64,000 bases of DNA from Mycoplasma marinum (GTDB lineage: Bacteria; Bacillota_I; Bacilli_A; Mycoplasmatales; Metamycoplasmataceae): contig NZ_PSZO01000001.1 in the NCBI RefSeq assembly GCF_004335975.1, forward strand, positions 26,795-90,794. Reading direction: 5' to 3'. Of the stretch, positions 44,648 through 54,299 are shown in pieces. The first letter of the stretch is position 1, and every line of letters starts with the position of its first letter. Made by a program: the position numbers and the translations under genes. The notes beneath the pieces are model-generated. The model searched no databases and had not been told where the DNA came from. It saw nothing but the letters and a program-made list of their open reading frames with translations.

Positions 44648-44723
44648 TGGTGCTGGTTATAGGAGTCGAACCTACGACCTACGGTTTACAAGACCGTTGC
44701 TCTACCAGCTGAGCTAAACCAGC
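44648..44723 (-). tRNA. tRNA-Thr (anticodon TGT)
   Basis: A 76-nt cloverleaf with anticodon loop CTTGTAA, acceptor GCTGGTT/AACCAGC and encoded CCA. Only 3 nt separate it from the Lys gene. Confidence 0.95.
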
Positions 44724-44726
44724 ATA

Positions 44727-44802
44727 TGGTGGAACGTGAGGGGCTCGAACCCACGACCCTCGCCTTGTAAGGGCGATGCTCTCCCAACTGAGCTAACGTT
44801 CC
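44727..44802 (-). tRNA. tRNA-Val (anticodon TAC), first copy
   Basis: A 76-nt cloverleaf with fully paired acceptor GGAACGT/ACGTTCC, anticodon loop CTTACAA and encoded CCA. It lies inside the main tRNA operon. Confidence 0.95.
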
Positions 44803-44806
44803 AAAA

Positions 44807-44882
44807 TGGTGACCCGTACGGGACTCGAACCCGTGAATGCATGGATGAAAACCATGTGTGTTAACCGCTTCACCAACGGGCC
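44807..44882 (-). tRNA. tRNA-Glu (anticodon TTC)
   Basis: A 76-nt cloverleaf with anticodon stem CATGG/CCATG, loop TTTTCAT, anticodon TTC and encoded CCA. Confidence 0.95.
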
Positions 44883-44884
44883 AT

Positions 44885-44959
44885 TGGCGCCGATTACAAG
44901 ATTTGAACTTGTGACCAACTGGTTAACAGCCAGCTGCTCTACCACTGAGCTAAATCGGC
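44885..44959 (-). tRNA. tRNA-Asn (anticodon GTT)
   Basis: A 75-nt cloverleaf with anticodon loop CTGTTAA (GTT), acceptor GCCGATT/AATCGGC, discriminator G and encoded CCA. It is first in the operon. Confidence 0.95.
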
Positions 44960-44982
44960 AACATTGATGAATGTGCTTAATT

Positions 44983-44988
44983 ATTATA
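44983..44988 (-). promoter_or_regulatory. -10 box of the tRNA operon
   Basis: TATAAT on the minus strand, about 24 nt before tRNA-Asn. I see no clear -35 at the standard distance. Confidence 0.55.
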
Positions 44989-45081
44989 AGTGAAAAAATG
45001 CAACTTGCACCAATTATTTTATTTTTTTTCATAAATTTATCGAAAAGTCCCATTTAATAAGGTTTAAAGAGCGTTAAAAAT

Positions 45082-45112
45082 AAAAATACTCAAGCGAAGC
45101 AGGAGTATTTTT
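45082..45112 (-). terminator. Intrinsic terminator of ktrB
   Basis: A 10-bp stem (AAAAATACTC with GAGTATTTTT) on the minus strand. The ktrB stop codon is in the 5' arm. Confidence 0.85.
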
Positions 45113-46721
45113 ATCCAATAGTTACATCTTCTTCTACATATTTATAGTGTCTTGATCTTTGTTTCTTAGAACCAAAAGCAAATATTGTTGAAGAAACACC
45201 TAATTGACCAATAAACATTATAATAACTAATAATATTTTTGTTGCGTTGTTTAATTGTGAAGTAAGTCCAGTCGAAAGACCAGTAGTACCGAAGGCAGAA
45301 GAAACTTCAAAGAATAAATCTATAAAATCATAACTAGGCGTTCTTTGATTATCATAATTAGCACCAAATTTAATATGCCCACCATGGGTGTTAAATGATG
45401 TTGTAGCTATTAATGTGGCTACAATTACTAAAAATACAGATATTGTGGTTACAACATATGCATTCCATACTGTGTCTCTATTAAGTCTTCTTTTAAATAC
45501 ACGTGCAGATGATTTTCCACGTATTTTTGTTCAAAACCCAATTACAACAATCGCGAAAGTAGTTGTTCTAATACCACCAGCCGTTGAAGAAGGTGCAGAA
45601 CCAATAAACATCATAACTGAGTGGACAACTAATGTTGCTGAAGTAAAGTGATGTAAATTAATTGTTCCAAATCCAGCATTACGTGTAGATAATGTATTAA
45701 ATATTAGAGCCATAGTTTTATTACTTGTTGTCATAACTTGACCTTCACCTATTCCCTGACCATCAAATAATAATTCAGTGGAACTCCAAAATGAAGGATT
45801 GTTCACTGTGGATTTAGCCGTAGTTTCTATCCCAAAAGTTATTGCAATACCGATAATAGATATTAAGAAGTAAGTAATACAAGATATCTTTGTAAATAAA
45901 GAGAATTTGAATTTTTTACCCTCTCTTTTATATTTAAAGAATTGTCATACATCATATATAACAGGATAACCAATTCCACCAAAAACAAATAAGACGATAA
46001 ATATTATTTGAACAAAGTAATCTGAAAAGTAAGGTGCAATTGAATGGCCACCCATAATATCAAATCCAGCATTATTAATTGCCGATATTGAATGGAAAAC
46101 ACCATATCTTATTGAAAGGTCTCAATTCCCATGTGGATTCATACCCATATTAGCACCTGGCCCACCAACTCAAAAAGTATTTGAAAAGTAGAAATATATA
46201 GATAATATCAATCCAGCTATTGTCATCATTGTAAAAATAGCGATAACTGAAACTTTAATTAATTGTCTTGTCTCACCAATCCTAACGTTACCCCTTTCAG
46301 CAGAAAGAGCTGTACGAGATGTAAGTGATATTGGTTTTCCAAATAATATATTGAAGAAAAATATTTTAAGTGCAAATCATCCAATACCACCAAATAAAAT
46401 TAAGATGGATATTGTAGCTTGGCCAAATATAGTTCATGTTGTAGAAGTTTGCATCGTAACAAGACCTGTATCTGAAAAGGCAGAAGCAGATGTAAATAGT
46501 GCATCAATATATTTAATTGGAACCTTATGTGAAAATGGAAGCATTAATACAGCAGAACCAATAAATGTAATAAATAAATAAAATATCAATATATGTTTAA
46601 GGATTGATAAACTTTTTATTCTATATATCAATTTTTTAAATCATTGTCCATCATATGACTTTTGAGACAAATTTTTACTATTTGTTTTTTTAGTGTTTTT
46701 GTTTTTATTTTTAAAAAGCAT
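45111..46721 (-). CDS. ktrB: KtrB/TrkH-type potassium transporter subunit
   Basis: The K+-conducting membrane subunit. The 536-residue protein has about eight to ten membrane helices and four pore loops of the Trk/Ktr type, recognisable in ASAFSDTGL, ISAINNAGFD, LSTRNAGFGT and SSAFGTTGLSTG, with the selectivity-filter glycines. The N-terminal tail is Lys/Asn-rich. Many Trp are TGA-coded. There is no ribosome binding site; TATAAT ends 6 nt before the ATG (leaderless). It is divergent from ktrA, its regulatory partner. Confidence 0.93.
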
Positions 46722-46727
46722 ATATAA

Positions 46728-46733
46728 ATTATA
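46728..46733 (-). promoter_or_regulatory. Leaderless -10 box of ktrB
   Basis: A perfect minus-strand TATAAT, then TTATAT, then ATG: a 6-nt gap with no ribosome binding site. Confidence 0.7.
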
Positions 46734-46805
46734 GTAAAAAAATAAATATCACCTATAATATAATTAATAAATATTTAACATCACATTTAAATAAGGAGAT
46801 GAAAA

Positions 46806-47573
46806 ATGGCTAAAAAAGGAAATACTAAAGATATTGCCGTTATTGGTACAGGGCGTTTTGGAACTTCGGTTGTTGAACAATTAGTAAGCATGAATAGATA
46901 TGTTATGGCAATTGATAATGATGAAAAAAATCTAACACAAGTGTCTAGAATCGCCAACTCTGTAGCGATTGCTGATGGTGCAGACATTGAAGGACTAAAA
47001 GGATTGGGTCTTGAAACATTTGAAACAGTTATTGTAGGAGTTTCAAATAATATAGAAATTATTGCTGCATTATTAGAAATTGGAGTTAAGCACGTTATTG
47101 CAAAAGCAAGATCAATTAGACATGAACGTGTTTTAAGACAAATTGGTGTAGACATTATTGTTAGACCAGAAGCTGAATCAGGTATACGTACAGCTATAAT
47201 CGCAACAAATTCTTCTTTCATTAAATATGCAGAAGGGCTTCAAGAGGTTGGTGATGGTTATGCAATCGGTACAACAATAATTAAAAATGCAGGTTGATTT
47301 GAACGCGCACTTAAAAATATGAACTTTGTAAAAATGGGTGTATCTATTGTTTCAATTAATAGAAATTCTAAAGTTATACTTCCTCATGGTAGTTTAATGC
47401 TTAAAGAAAATGATAAATTAACTATAATTGGTAAAATTCATAATATTACTAAAGTATTTGAAGAAGCCAACGGATTTAAAGGTACAACAGAAATTAAGAT
47501 TTCAAAATACAAAAAAACAAAAAAAGCAACTGCAGAAAAAACTGAAAAAAAATCTACACTTAAAGAAAAATAA
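46806..47573 (+). CDS. ktrA: KtrA-type RCK regulatory subunit of potassium uptake
   Basis: A cytoplasmic ring protein that gates KtrB by binding nucleotide. The 255-residue protein has the RCK N-terminal Rossmann motif GTGRFGTSV (about residues 14-22) with acidic Asp at the second strand, an RCK C-terminal domain, and a Lys-rich tail of about 25 residues. AAGGAG precedes the ATG. One TGA-coded Trp. The separate strands mean KtrA has SD-led and KtrB leaderless translation. Confidence 0.93.
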
Positions 47574-47592
47574 GCTTTGTAATTTACAAATT

Positions 47593-47616
47593 CGTTAGCA
47601 TATGCTAGCGTTTTTT
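47593..47616 (+). terminator. Intrinsic terminator of ktrA
   Basis: An 8-bp stem (CGTTAGCA with TGCTAGCG, one T-G pair) and then six T. Confidence 0.75.
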
Positions 47617-47962
47617 AAATGCATTCTTTTTTTATAACAAAAATACTTATGTTAAATATATTCATTAAATTAAACATCATTCAAAACAAGGTGGTATTTT
47701 TATTAGTAATTTTTCATTCATTCTTACAAAACATAATAAATTAGCCTTCGATGCATTAGTTGGATTAAAATAAAAAGTATCACACCTCACTTCAATTAAG
47801 GAACATAATATTTAAATATGAATAAAATAACAAAATTCCTTGTATAAATATTTACTTAGTTATACACTTAGTAAAATTTGAAATTAGAATGCACTAGTTT
47901 TAATGCCGAAAAGTATATTAAATTATATGCAAATCCCAATATAAGAAAGGCAGCATTAAAAA

Positions 47963-47984
47963 AACACTAATAGAATTTAGTGTT
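47963..47984 (-). terminator. Intrinsic terminator of the Smr gene
   Basis: An 8-bp stem (AACACTAA with TTAGTGTT) and then a T-run on the minus strand. It lies about 37 nt after the Smr stop. Confidence 0.8.
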
Positions 47985-48020
47985 ATAAATTTAATATGTA
48001 ATTTTTAATAATAACTTTTC

Positions 48021-48242
48021 TTATTTAGTTATTATATAAGAACCTTTATTTCCATTTCTATGGTGTCATCTAAAACCCGATCTATAAAGTTCGTCCTCCA
48101 ATACAGCTTTTAATCTACCGCTGCCAAACCCAGTAATGATTTCAATTTCATCGTCATAATTTTGTTCAAAAGAATAAAGAGCCATTTGAATCTTACCAAT
48201 AGCTTCGCTTTCTGTTAATCCATGTAAATCTAATTTTCTCAT
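48021..48242 (-). CDS. Stand-alone Smr-domain protein
   Basis: A 73-residue protein that is nothing but an Smr domain: DLHG at residues 5-8, the central TGFGSGRLK loop, and the C-terminal Arg-Trp-His-His region (Trp TGA-coded). Smr domains are nucleases or nucleic-acid binders and occur alone or at the C-terminus of MutS2. There is no ribosome binding site; TATAAT is 6 nt before the ATG (leaderless), directly after the T-run of the upstream regulator's terminator. Confidence 0.85.
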
Positions 48243-48248
48243 AAATTA

Positions 48249-48254
48249 ATTATA
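48249..48254 (-). promoter_or_regulatory. Leaderless -10 box of the Smr gene
   Basis: TATAAT, TAATTT, ATG on the minus strand, the same 15 bases as at the DivIVA-like gene (1963-1977). It starts 2 nt after the T-run of the terminator at 48256-48278. Confidence 0.75.
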
Positions 48255-48255
48255 T

Positions 48256-48278
48256 TAAAAAAAGCATAAAATTATGCT
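48256..48278 (-). terminator. Intrinsic terminator of the OmpR-like regulator gene
   Basis: A 7-bp stem (AGCATAA with TTATGCT), a 2-nt loop and then seven T. The stop codon is in the stem. Confidence 0.8.
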
Positions 48279-48955
48279 AATTTAATACCTTTGTTACGCA
48301 CTATTTCAAAATAGTCCTTACCAATTTTACGTTTTAAGTTTTGTATTATTTGTTGAACAACGCGTGTTGGATCATTATCATCGTGTTTTCAAACAGTTTT
48401 ATATATATATTGTCTTTGTACAAATTCATCTGGATCAGATTCTACTAATACTTTTAAAACTTGAAATTCTTTTTTAGAAAGTTCAATGTTTTTATCATTT
48501 AAAACACATTCATTATTAATTTTATCAACGATAAGTCCTCTATGGAGAACAACATTGTCGTTAGAGTGAGTTTCTCACCTACGTCTTAATAAGGCAATTG
48601 TTTTTCATTTCATATATTCTGCTTCAGCTTCAAAGTAAATAATATCATCAGCACCTGCTTTTAAGAATTCATAAGTTCTATCAGGGAAAAATTTATTGTG
48701 GAATCAAATATTTTTAAAATAAGGATTGAATTTTCTAATTTCATTTAAAAATTCTCAGTTTACACTGCTTCTTTTAATATCATTATCAATGAAAATAAAA
48801 TCAACTCTTTTGCCAATTAATTCAGATACCTTTTTCTCTTCAATATAAAATACTTTCATATTAAAATATGCGGCTCAAATTTCTGATAATTCATTATATT
48901 CTTTTCTTTTTACGTCTGTAACAAAGTAAATTTGTAGTGTGTTTCTTAATGTCAT
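48272..48955 (-). CDS. Orphan OmpR-like winged-helix regulator with a degenerate receiver domain
   Basis: A 227-residue protein. The N-terminal half resembles a response-regulator receiver (Asp in FIFIDND; Lys in LKAGADDIIYF), but key acidic residues are not clear. The C-terminal half is an OmpR-type winged helix (ELSKKEFQVLKVL, YKTVW, VVQQIIQNLKRKI, RNKGIKL). No histidine kinase is visible nearby. Two-component systems are rare in mycoplasmas, so it may be controlled without phosphorylation. It is leaderless: TATAAT lies 6 nt before the ATG. Confidence 0.8.
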
Positions 48956-48961
48956 AAAATA

Positions 48962-48967
48962 ATTATA
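48962..48967 (-). promoter_or_regulatory. Leaderless -10 box of the OmpR-like regulator gene
   Basis: Minus-strand TATAAT followed by TATTTT and ATG. It follows the T-run of the coaD terminator hairpin (48973-49018). Confidence 0.7.
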
Positions 48968-48972
48968 TTAAA

Positions 48973-49018
48973 AAAACATAACATTTGCAATCTAAATTTG
49001 CATACATCATTATGTTTT
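48973..49018 (-). terminator. Intrinsic terminator of coaD
   Basis: Outer stem AAAACATAA with TTATGTTTT and an inner TTTGCA/TGCAAA pairing, then a T-run on the minus strand. The coaD stop is at the base. Confidence 0.65.
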
Positions 49019-49427
49019 ACTTATGTTTTTCCTTTAATTTTCTAATTATAGTTGAGGAAATATTACTCATATCATCATCAGCAAAAATCAAAATAGTTTC
49101 TATTTCAGAAGCTAATTTTTTATTAACGGATGCTAAAAATTGCTCATATTCCACTTCTTTTATAGTTCTAAGACCTCTTATGATATATGAAGCATTATAC
49201 TTTCTTGCTACATTAATTGTAAGATCTGAATCAGTGATAATTTTTACATTAGGCAAGAAAGTTTCCACTATTTTTTTTCTTTCTAAAAAACTTTTTTGTT
49301 TGGTTTTTTCTTCATTATTGGTTATATAGATAAAAACTTCATCAAATAATTTTCGCGCTTTTAAGTAAATTGATTTATGTCCCTCATGAAATGGATCGAA
49401 AGATCCTGGGAAGATAGCTATTTTCAT
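49017..49427 (-). CDS. coaD: Phosphopantetheine adenylyltransferase
   Basis: Transfers AMP to 4'-phosphopantetheine, making dephospho-CoA. The 136-residue protein has the nucleotidyltransferase motif GSFDPFHEGH (T/HxGH type) near residues 8-17, IIRGLRT near the middle, and the ISSTIIR motif near the C-terminus. It is slightly shorter than the usual 155-165 residues. There is no ribosome binding site; TATAAT lies 6 nt before the ATG (leaderless). Confidence 0.92.
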   Translation of the reverse strand: MKIAIFPGSFDPFHEGHKSIYLKARKLFDEVFIYITNNEEKTKQKSFLERKKIVETFLPNVKIITDSDLTINVARKYNASYIIRGLRTIKEVEYEQFLASVNKKLASEIETILIFADDDMSNISSTIIRKLKEKHK

Positions 49428-49433
49428 AATTAA

Positions 49434-49439
49434 ATTATA
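49434..49439 (-). promoter_or_regulatory. Leaderless -10 box of coaD
   Basis: TATAAT then TTAATT then ATG on the minus strand. It lies about 20 nt after the transporter-operon terminator. Confidence 0.7.
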
Positions 49440-49454
49440 CAAAAACTTTAGAGA

Positions 49455-49478
49455 TAAAAAAATAATCCATTGGATTAT
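49455..49478 (-). terminator. Intrinsic terminator of the ABC importer operon
   Basis: Stem ATAATCC with GGATTAT, a 3-nt loop, and then T-run on the minus strand. The last permease's stop codon is in the 5' arm. Confidence 0.8.
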
Positions 49479-50425
49479 CCTTTAATTGCTGAACCCTGTC
49501 TTGAGATAGCTCTCATTATTCTACCTCTCATAACGAAGTAGGTAATAAACATTGGTAGAATTGCCAATATAGCAGCAGCCATACGAACATTGGCAAGAAT
49601 CCTTGTATCTGTTCCCGTTTTTGGGAATCCTGTTGTAAATACTCAAGTATTAATAACTTGATCTTCTTGTCCTGCAAGTAGTAAAGAAGGTCATAGATAT
49701 GAGTTTCAAGCAGCAAACGCTGTTAAAATACCCACAGTTCATATTGTTGGTGAAATCATTGGTACAGCTACTTTTCAAAAGTATTTTGCACCATTTGCAC
49801 CATCAACTAAAGATGCTTCCTTAATTCTGCTAGGAATAGCTAAGAATGCATTTCTAAACATAATCGCAGAAAATACAGAAGCGGCAAATGGAACAACAAG
49901 TGCTAAAATAACCTGTTTCCCATAATCCCATCCAAAATCTACCATTATTTTTAATTGCCCTGTTAAAAGTGCAACTTCAGGTAACATCATTAATGATAAG
50001 AATAATAACCACAGAATCTTCTTACCTCTTCATTTGGGAAGTGAAAATGCATATCCTGCAAGCATGGTAACAAATAATTTGATAACAATAGAAAGTGTTG
50101 TTACTGCTAGTGTAAACCAAACAGCTTTTCAATATCCACTTTCAAATGCTCTTCCAAAGTTTTCTCACATCGGTTTTTTAGGTGCAAGATGAACATGTAG
50201 CGTATCCGCAACTTCGGTATCTGACATTAATGCATAAGAAAGCATGTAATAGAATGGGAATAATACAATTGCACCAAAAAATGCAATGATAATTCATTTA
50301 ACCAACATACCTAAAATAACGGATGTGATTGATTGATGACCAGCCATAGCCGAAGTTTTCTCAGCCTTTTTAGATAAATTTAATTTATTAATAATTATTT
50401 TAAGCTTTAATTTTATTCGAAACAT
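49475..50425 (-). CDS. Carbohydrate-type ABC importer permease (UgpE/MalG-like)
   Basis: A 316-residue inner-membrane permease with about six helices. It carries the EAA coupling motif (KEASLVDGANGAKYFWKVAVPMISP), close to the sugar-importer consensus, and an N-terminal basic tail. Several TGA-coded Trp. AGGTGAG precedes the ATG. Its start overlaps the end of the other permease by 26 nt. It works with the other permease and the ATPase just upstream. Confidence 0.9.
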
Positions 50426-51383
50426 TTCTCTCACCTGCTTTCAAACATAGTTTTACAATTATATTCATACCCTGTTTTACAATCGCAGAGAACACAATAG
50501 AAATAGCAACAAGAAGAACAGAAGCTGCTCCAGCCATATATGGTTCACCAATTTTAACTAAGTTATATACATAAAGCATCAATGTAGAACCACCATATGT
50601 CATAGCATCAGTTGGATTGTTTTGGAACAATGCTAATGGGAATACTTTTAATGCACCAATAATAGCCATAGTTATTATGAAGTTTGTAGTCCTATTTATT
50701 GCAGGTAAAGTAATTCTAAAAAGTTGTTTTATTGGACCTGCACCATCAATAGAAGCTGCTTTGTATAAAGTTTTATCAACTGTAAGCATAGCAGTTGTAA
50801 ATATCAATATTTGGAAAGCCAATCCTCTTCAAATACCATAAATAATCATTGCTTTCATAGCACTATTACCTTGTGGATCTGTTAGTCAAGGAATTTTTTT
50901 GCCAATTATGACATTTATAAGACCTCTATCAAAGTCAAACAAATAAGCAAATGCTATGGAAATAGCAACTGCTGAAGTTACATATGGTAAAAAGAATAAT
51001 GTTTGTATTATTCCCCTTGTTTTTTTACCAGATATATGAGCAATAGATGCTGAAATAATAATAGAAGCAAATATTGTTGTAGGCACAGCAAATGCTGCAT
51101 AACCCATAGAGTTCTTTATTGCTTTAATAAAGTTAGGATCAGCAAAAATATCCGTAAAGTTTTTAGTACCGAATGTTAAAACACTTAAGTCATGTTTATC
51201 AGGTGCAAATAGAAACCCATTTTGGACAGCAAATATGAAGGGTACAATTATGAAAGATATAACTATTGCTAATGCTGGTGATAATAGTAAAAACGCTTTT
51301 CAAAATGGCGTTCTCTTATTAACAAAAGACAGGTCGTTAGCTCTTGTTTTTGATCCTTTTTTAATTATTCAAGTTCAGAACAT
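50400..51383 (-). CDS. Carbohydrate-type ABC importer permease (UgpA/MalF-like)
   Basis: A 327-residue permease with six membrane helices and the EAA motif (YKAASIDGAGPIKQLFRITLPAI). Two TGA-coded Trp lie in the first five residues. Its ATG overlaps the ATPase stop by one base. It forms the membrane channel with the second permease. Confidence 0.9.
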
Positions 51384-53155
51384 TAGTTTATACGCTTCCC
51401 TTCTAAGTTAAATATGTGAATATCTTTCTCTGATAAGCTTAACTTAATTACTTCATCAATTTTGTATTCAGATTTCTTTCTTAAAAATACTTTTGCTTCT
51501 CCGTGTTTTTCAAACTCAACAGAAGCTAAAACTTCTCTCCCTAAGTACTCAACATGTTTAATAGTTGCTTTCATTCCACCTCTTTCAACTTCTTGAAAGT
51601 GTTCCGCTCTCATACCAACTCTTATATTTTGTTTAGTCTTTCCTTTAATGGTTGCAACTTGAGTAGTACCAACTTTAACAATCCCCTTTAATGCTTCTGC
51701 ATCAAATAATTTCATTTCAGGCATTCCAAGAAATTTTGCAACAAAATCATTTTTTGGTTTTCCATAAAGTTCCATTGGAGTTCCAACTTGTTGAACCAAT
51801 CCTTCAGACATACAAACAACCTTATCTGAAATGGACATAGCTTCTTCTTGATCATGAGTAACAAAGATTGTAGTCATGCCAAGTTCTCTAACTATTTTTT
51901 TAATTCACTCTCTTGTTGAAATACGTAATTTAGCATCAAGGTTAGAAAGTGGTTCATCCATTAATAAAACTCTAGGTTTTTTAACAATAGCTCTTGCAAT
52001 AGCAACACGCTGTTGTTGACCACCTGAAAGTTTTGTTGGTCTTTTTTTCAAATTTTTAACAATATCAACTTTTTCAGAAACATCCATTACTGATTTATGA
52101 ACCGCTTGCTTAAATGAAAGTATATTGGATTTAATTTGTTCAATTTTTTCCTCTTGTTCTTTAGAAAGACTTGCAGAATTTCCAAATTCATTTTTTAAAT
52201 CATTTAATAATTGCTTATATTGCTTTTCTGCAAGAGTAGGTAATTTTCAACGATTCTTTTTAGCTTCAGCAATTAATGCTTTGTCTTCTTTAGAAGTTTT
52301 AGCAGCCTTTTGTTTTGCAATTTCATATTGTTTTTTAGTTTCTTCTAATTCTCTAGCAGTTTCAATTTTTATTTGTTCCATTTTTTCTTTATGAACACTT
52401 TTTAACTTTTCAATTTTTTGTTTTGCTTCTTCACTTGTAATAGTTTTTGATTTTTTTTCTAAATCTATTACGTTAATATGTTTTAAAATTTCCTTATTAA
52501 GAAGAGATTTTTTTCCTTGTTCATGAGAAGATACTAAACCAACATTCTTTTTAGCTTCTTTAACTTCTTTTAAGTAATTAGTTCTTAATTGTTGAAGATA
52601 TAATTTAGTTTCTTGAGCAACAATAAAACGTCTTTGAGAAGCCTCAATTAATTTATCTTCTTTCTCTTTTGTAAGTCCATTAGCTTTTAAAATTATCAAT
52701 TCAATTTTCAGCTTATTTTTTTTATTATTTTTAATTAGTTTATCTTTTCAATTTTTATCGTTGTACAAAGGGAAAGCTATATTTTTATAAACTGACATAT
52801 GAGGATAAAGAGCGTAGTTTTGAAAAACTAACCCTAATTTTCTTCTTTGAGGAGAAAGTTTGGTAACATTTCTACCAGAAAAATTAATATCACCAGACGT
52901 TGGTGTCAACAATCCTGCTATTGCATTCAATGTTGTTGTCTTACCACAACCAGAAGGGCCTAATAAAGTAACCAATTCACCCTCATTAATTTTAAAGTTT
53001 ATTTTATTTACAGCTACAGTTTCACCAAAATCAATAACCAAATCTTTGATTTCAATTGCGGGTGCAGATTTATTCATCTCTTTATTTTTTAAACCAAACT
53101 TAGTAACAACTTCAATTGTGTTATCTTCAATAATTCTTTTAGAATTTTCAGACAT
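51383..53155 (-). CDS. Carbohydrate-type ABC importer ATPase with a long coiled-coil insertion (UgpC/MsmK-like)
   Basis: The 590-residue ATPase has Walker [10 protein letters not shown] and Q-loop [13 protein letters not shown]. About 215 residues of Lys/Glu-rich helical sequence are then inserted before the signature [14 protein letters not shown], Walker B VLLMDEP, H-loop, and a C-terminal OB-like regulatory domain. Most MsmK/UgpC proteins have about 370 residues and no such insert, though the M. genitalium and M. pneumoniae homologues are also long. AAGGAG precedes the ATG. Confidence 0.92.
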
Positions 53156-53467
53156 TTATTTCTCCTTAGATATTTCTAATTTTTATTTTATATTTTACTA
53201 TATATATTTTACTATAAAAAGTCTTTAAAAAGTAAGACAATGCCATATCTTACACAAAATAAAACATACCTTACTTTTGTTCTTGTTAGCAATTATAATT
53301 AATGATATTAGCATGATAATAAGAAAATATTATTTATAAAACAAAAACCAACTTAAATTTAACATAAAAGATCTATAAAGAGCATTAGATAAATGTATAA
53401 GCAAATAAAAATAGCGAATAAAAAGGCACCACTTTATAAGTGTGAACCTTTATCTAAATTAAATTTA
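53156..53467. other. Intergenic region between the nuclease gene and the ABC ATPase
   Basis: About 310 nt with no gene. It holds a terminator (53421-53452) after the nuclease gene and AT-rich promoter-like sequence (TATAGT/TAAAAT repeats near 53195-53220) before the ATPase. Two transcripts are therefore likely, although the genes work together. Confidence 0.5.
53421..53452 (-). terminator. Intrinsic terminator of the lipoprotein-nuclease operon
   Basis: Nested stem: AAAGG with CCTTT, and CACACTT with AAGTGGTG inside, then a T-run on the minus strand. Confidence 0.7.
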
Positions 53468-54289
53468 TTATTCAGCATTAATTTCTTCTCATGCTTTGTA
53501 ATAATCATATACGTTACGTGGTGCACTATCATTATCTGCACTATGCCATTTAACGCTAGAGAAGTCAGTGGAACCATGTATTTTGGAAATTTCTTCTATA
53601 TTTTTAGAAAACATACCAATTTTATTATTGTAAGCATAATTAAATGCATCTGCAAAAGGAATACCAATATAGTGAAGTATATTGTTTTCATCAATTACAT
53701 CATTTGGACTAGAAACAAAAGGAAGAGTTAATCCTTTATTCATTATTGTAACTGCTCAACTTGATTCAAAAGAACCATTATTATCACTATCGAAAAATAT
53801 ACTACCTGCGATTCTGTCATATGTTTGGGAAAATGAAGTAAATACTGAAACAGTAGTACCAACAGGCATTATTTTATCAGCTAAATCTTTACCTGCTTTA
53901 GCATATTTATATTCATCTCCTGTTGTAGGGGCATATGGTTTGCCACCATATCCACCAGTTCCAATTTCAGGAGTATCTATAGAAGCTATTCTTATTTTAG
54001 CTATTCCAGTTTTGATATCAACACCTGGTCTACCTCATATCTTTTTATCTAAAAATTTAACTTTTGGAGTGTCACCATCATGCCAATTAACTATCTTAAC
54101 CTTATAAGGTTCAATACTATAAGAAGATTTTAAAGTTTGAAGTGCTTTTTCAAAGGTATTATTTCTACTTTCAAATGTTGGCTTTGAATCCTTATTTTCA
54201 CTTCCACACGAAACCACAAATGCAGCAGGGGCAATTGCAGCTAATGAAATAGCAGCAGTTCCAAGTGTTATTTTAATTTTTTTATTCAT
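53468..54289 (-). CDS. Surface lipoprotein with a staphylococcal-nuclease (thermonuclease) domain
   Basis: A 273-residue lipoprotein. It has a lipoprotein signal with lipobox ending AFVVSC (Cys about residue 30), then an SNase domain with VNWHDGDTPKVKF and RIASIDTPE, where Arg and Asp/Glu are active-site residues. It would cut nucleic acid outside the cell. Members of this family in M. hyopneumoniae (Mhp379) lie beside ABC transporter genes, as here. AAGGA precedes the ATG, 10 nt after the substrate-binding lipoprotein. Confidence 0.88.
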
Positions 54290-54299
54290 ATTTTGTTCC

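Larger units (their letters stand above)
47574..48020. other. Intergenic region after ktrA
   Basis: About 450 nt. It holds the ktrA terminator (47593-47616, stem CGTTAGCA/TGCTAGCG) and the smr-gene terminator (47963-47984). Between them is AT-rich sequence without open frames of note; I see nothing else in it. Confidence 0.5.

Noticed and set aside
44295..44959. Regularly spaced repeats that might suggest a CRISPR array
   Set aside because: The repeats are tRNA T-arms and D-arms; each unit folds as a cloverleaf. No CRISPR array or cas gene is seen anywhere in the window.
45040..45050. The 10-mer GGGACTTTTC shared between 45.04 kb and the end of the window
   Set aside because: Only ten bases, with no flanking similarity; treated as chance.
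44793..45053. An open frame of about 86 codons across the tRNA-Glu and tRNA-Asn genes
   Set aside because: It overlaps two clear tRNA genes and has no ribosome site or protein-like sequence.
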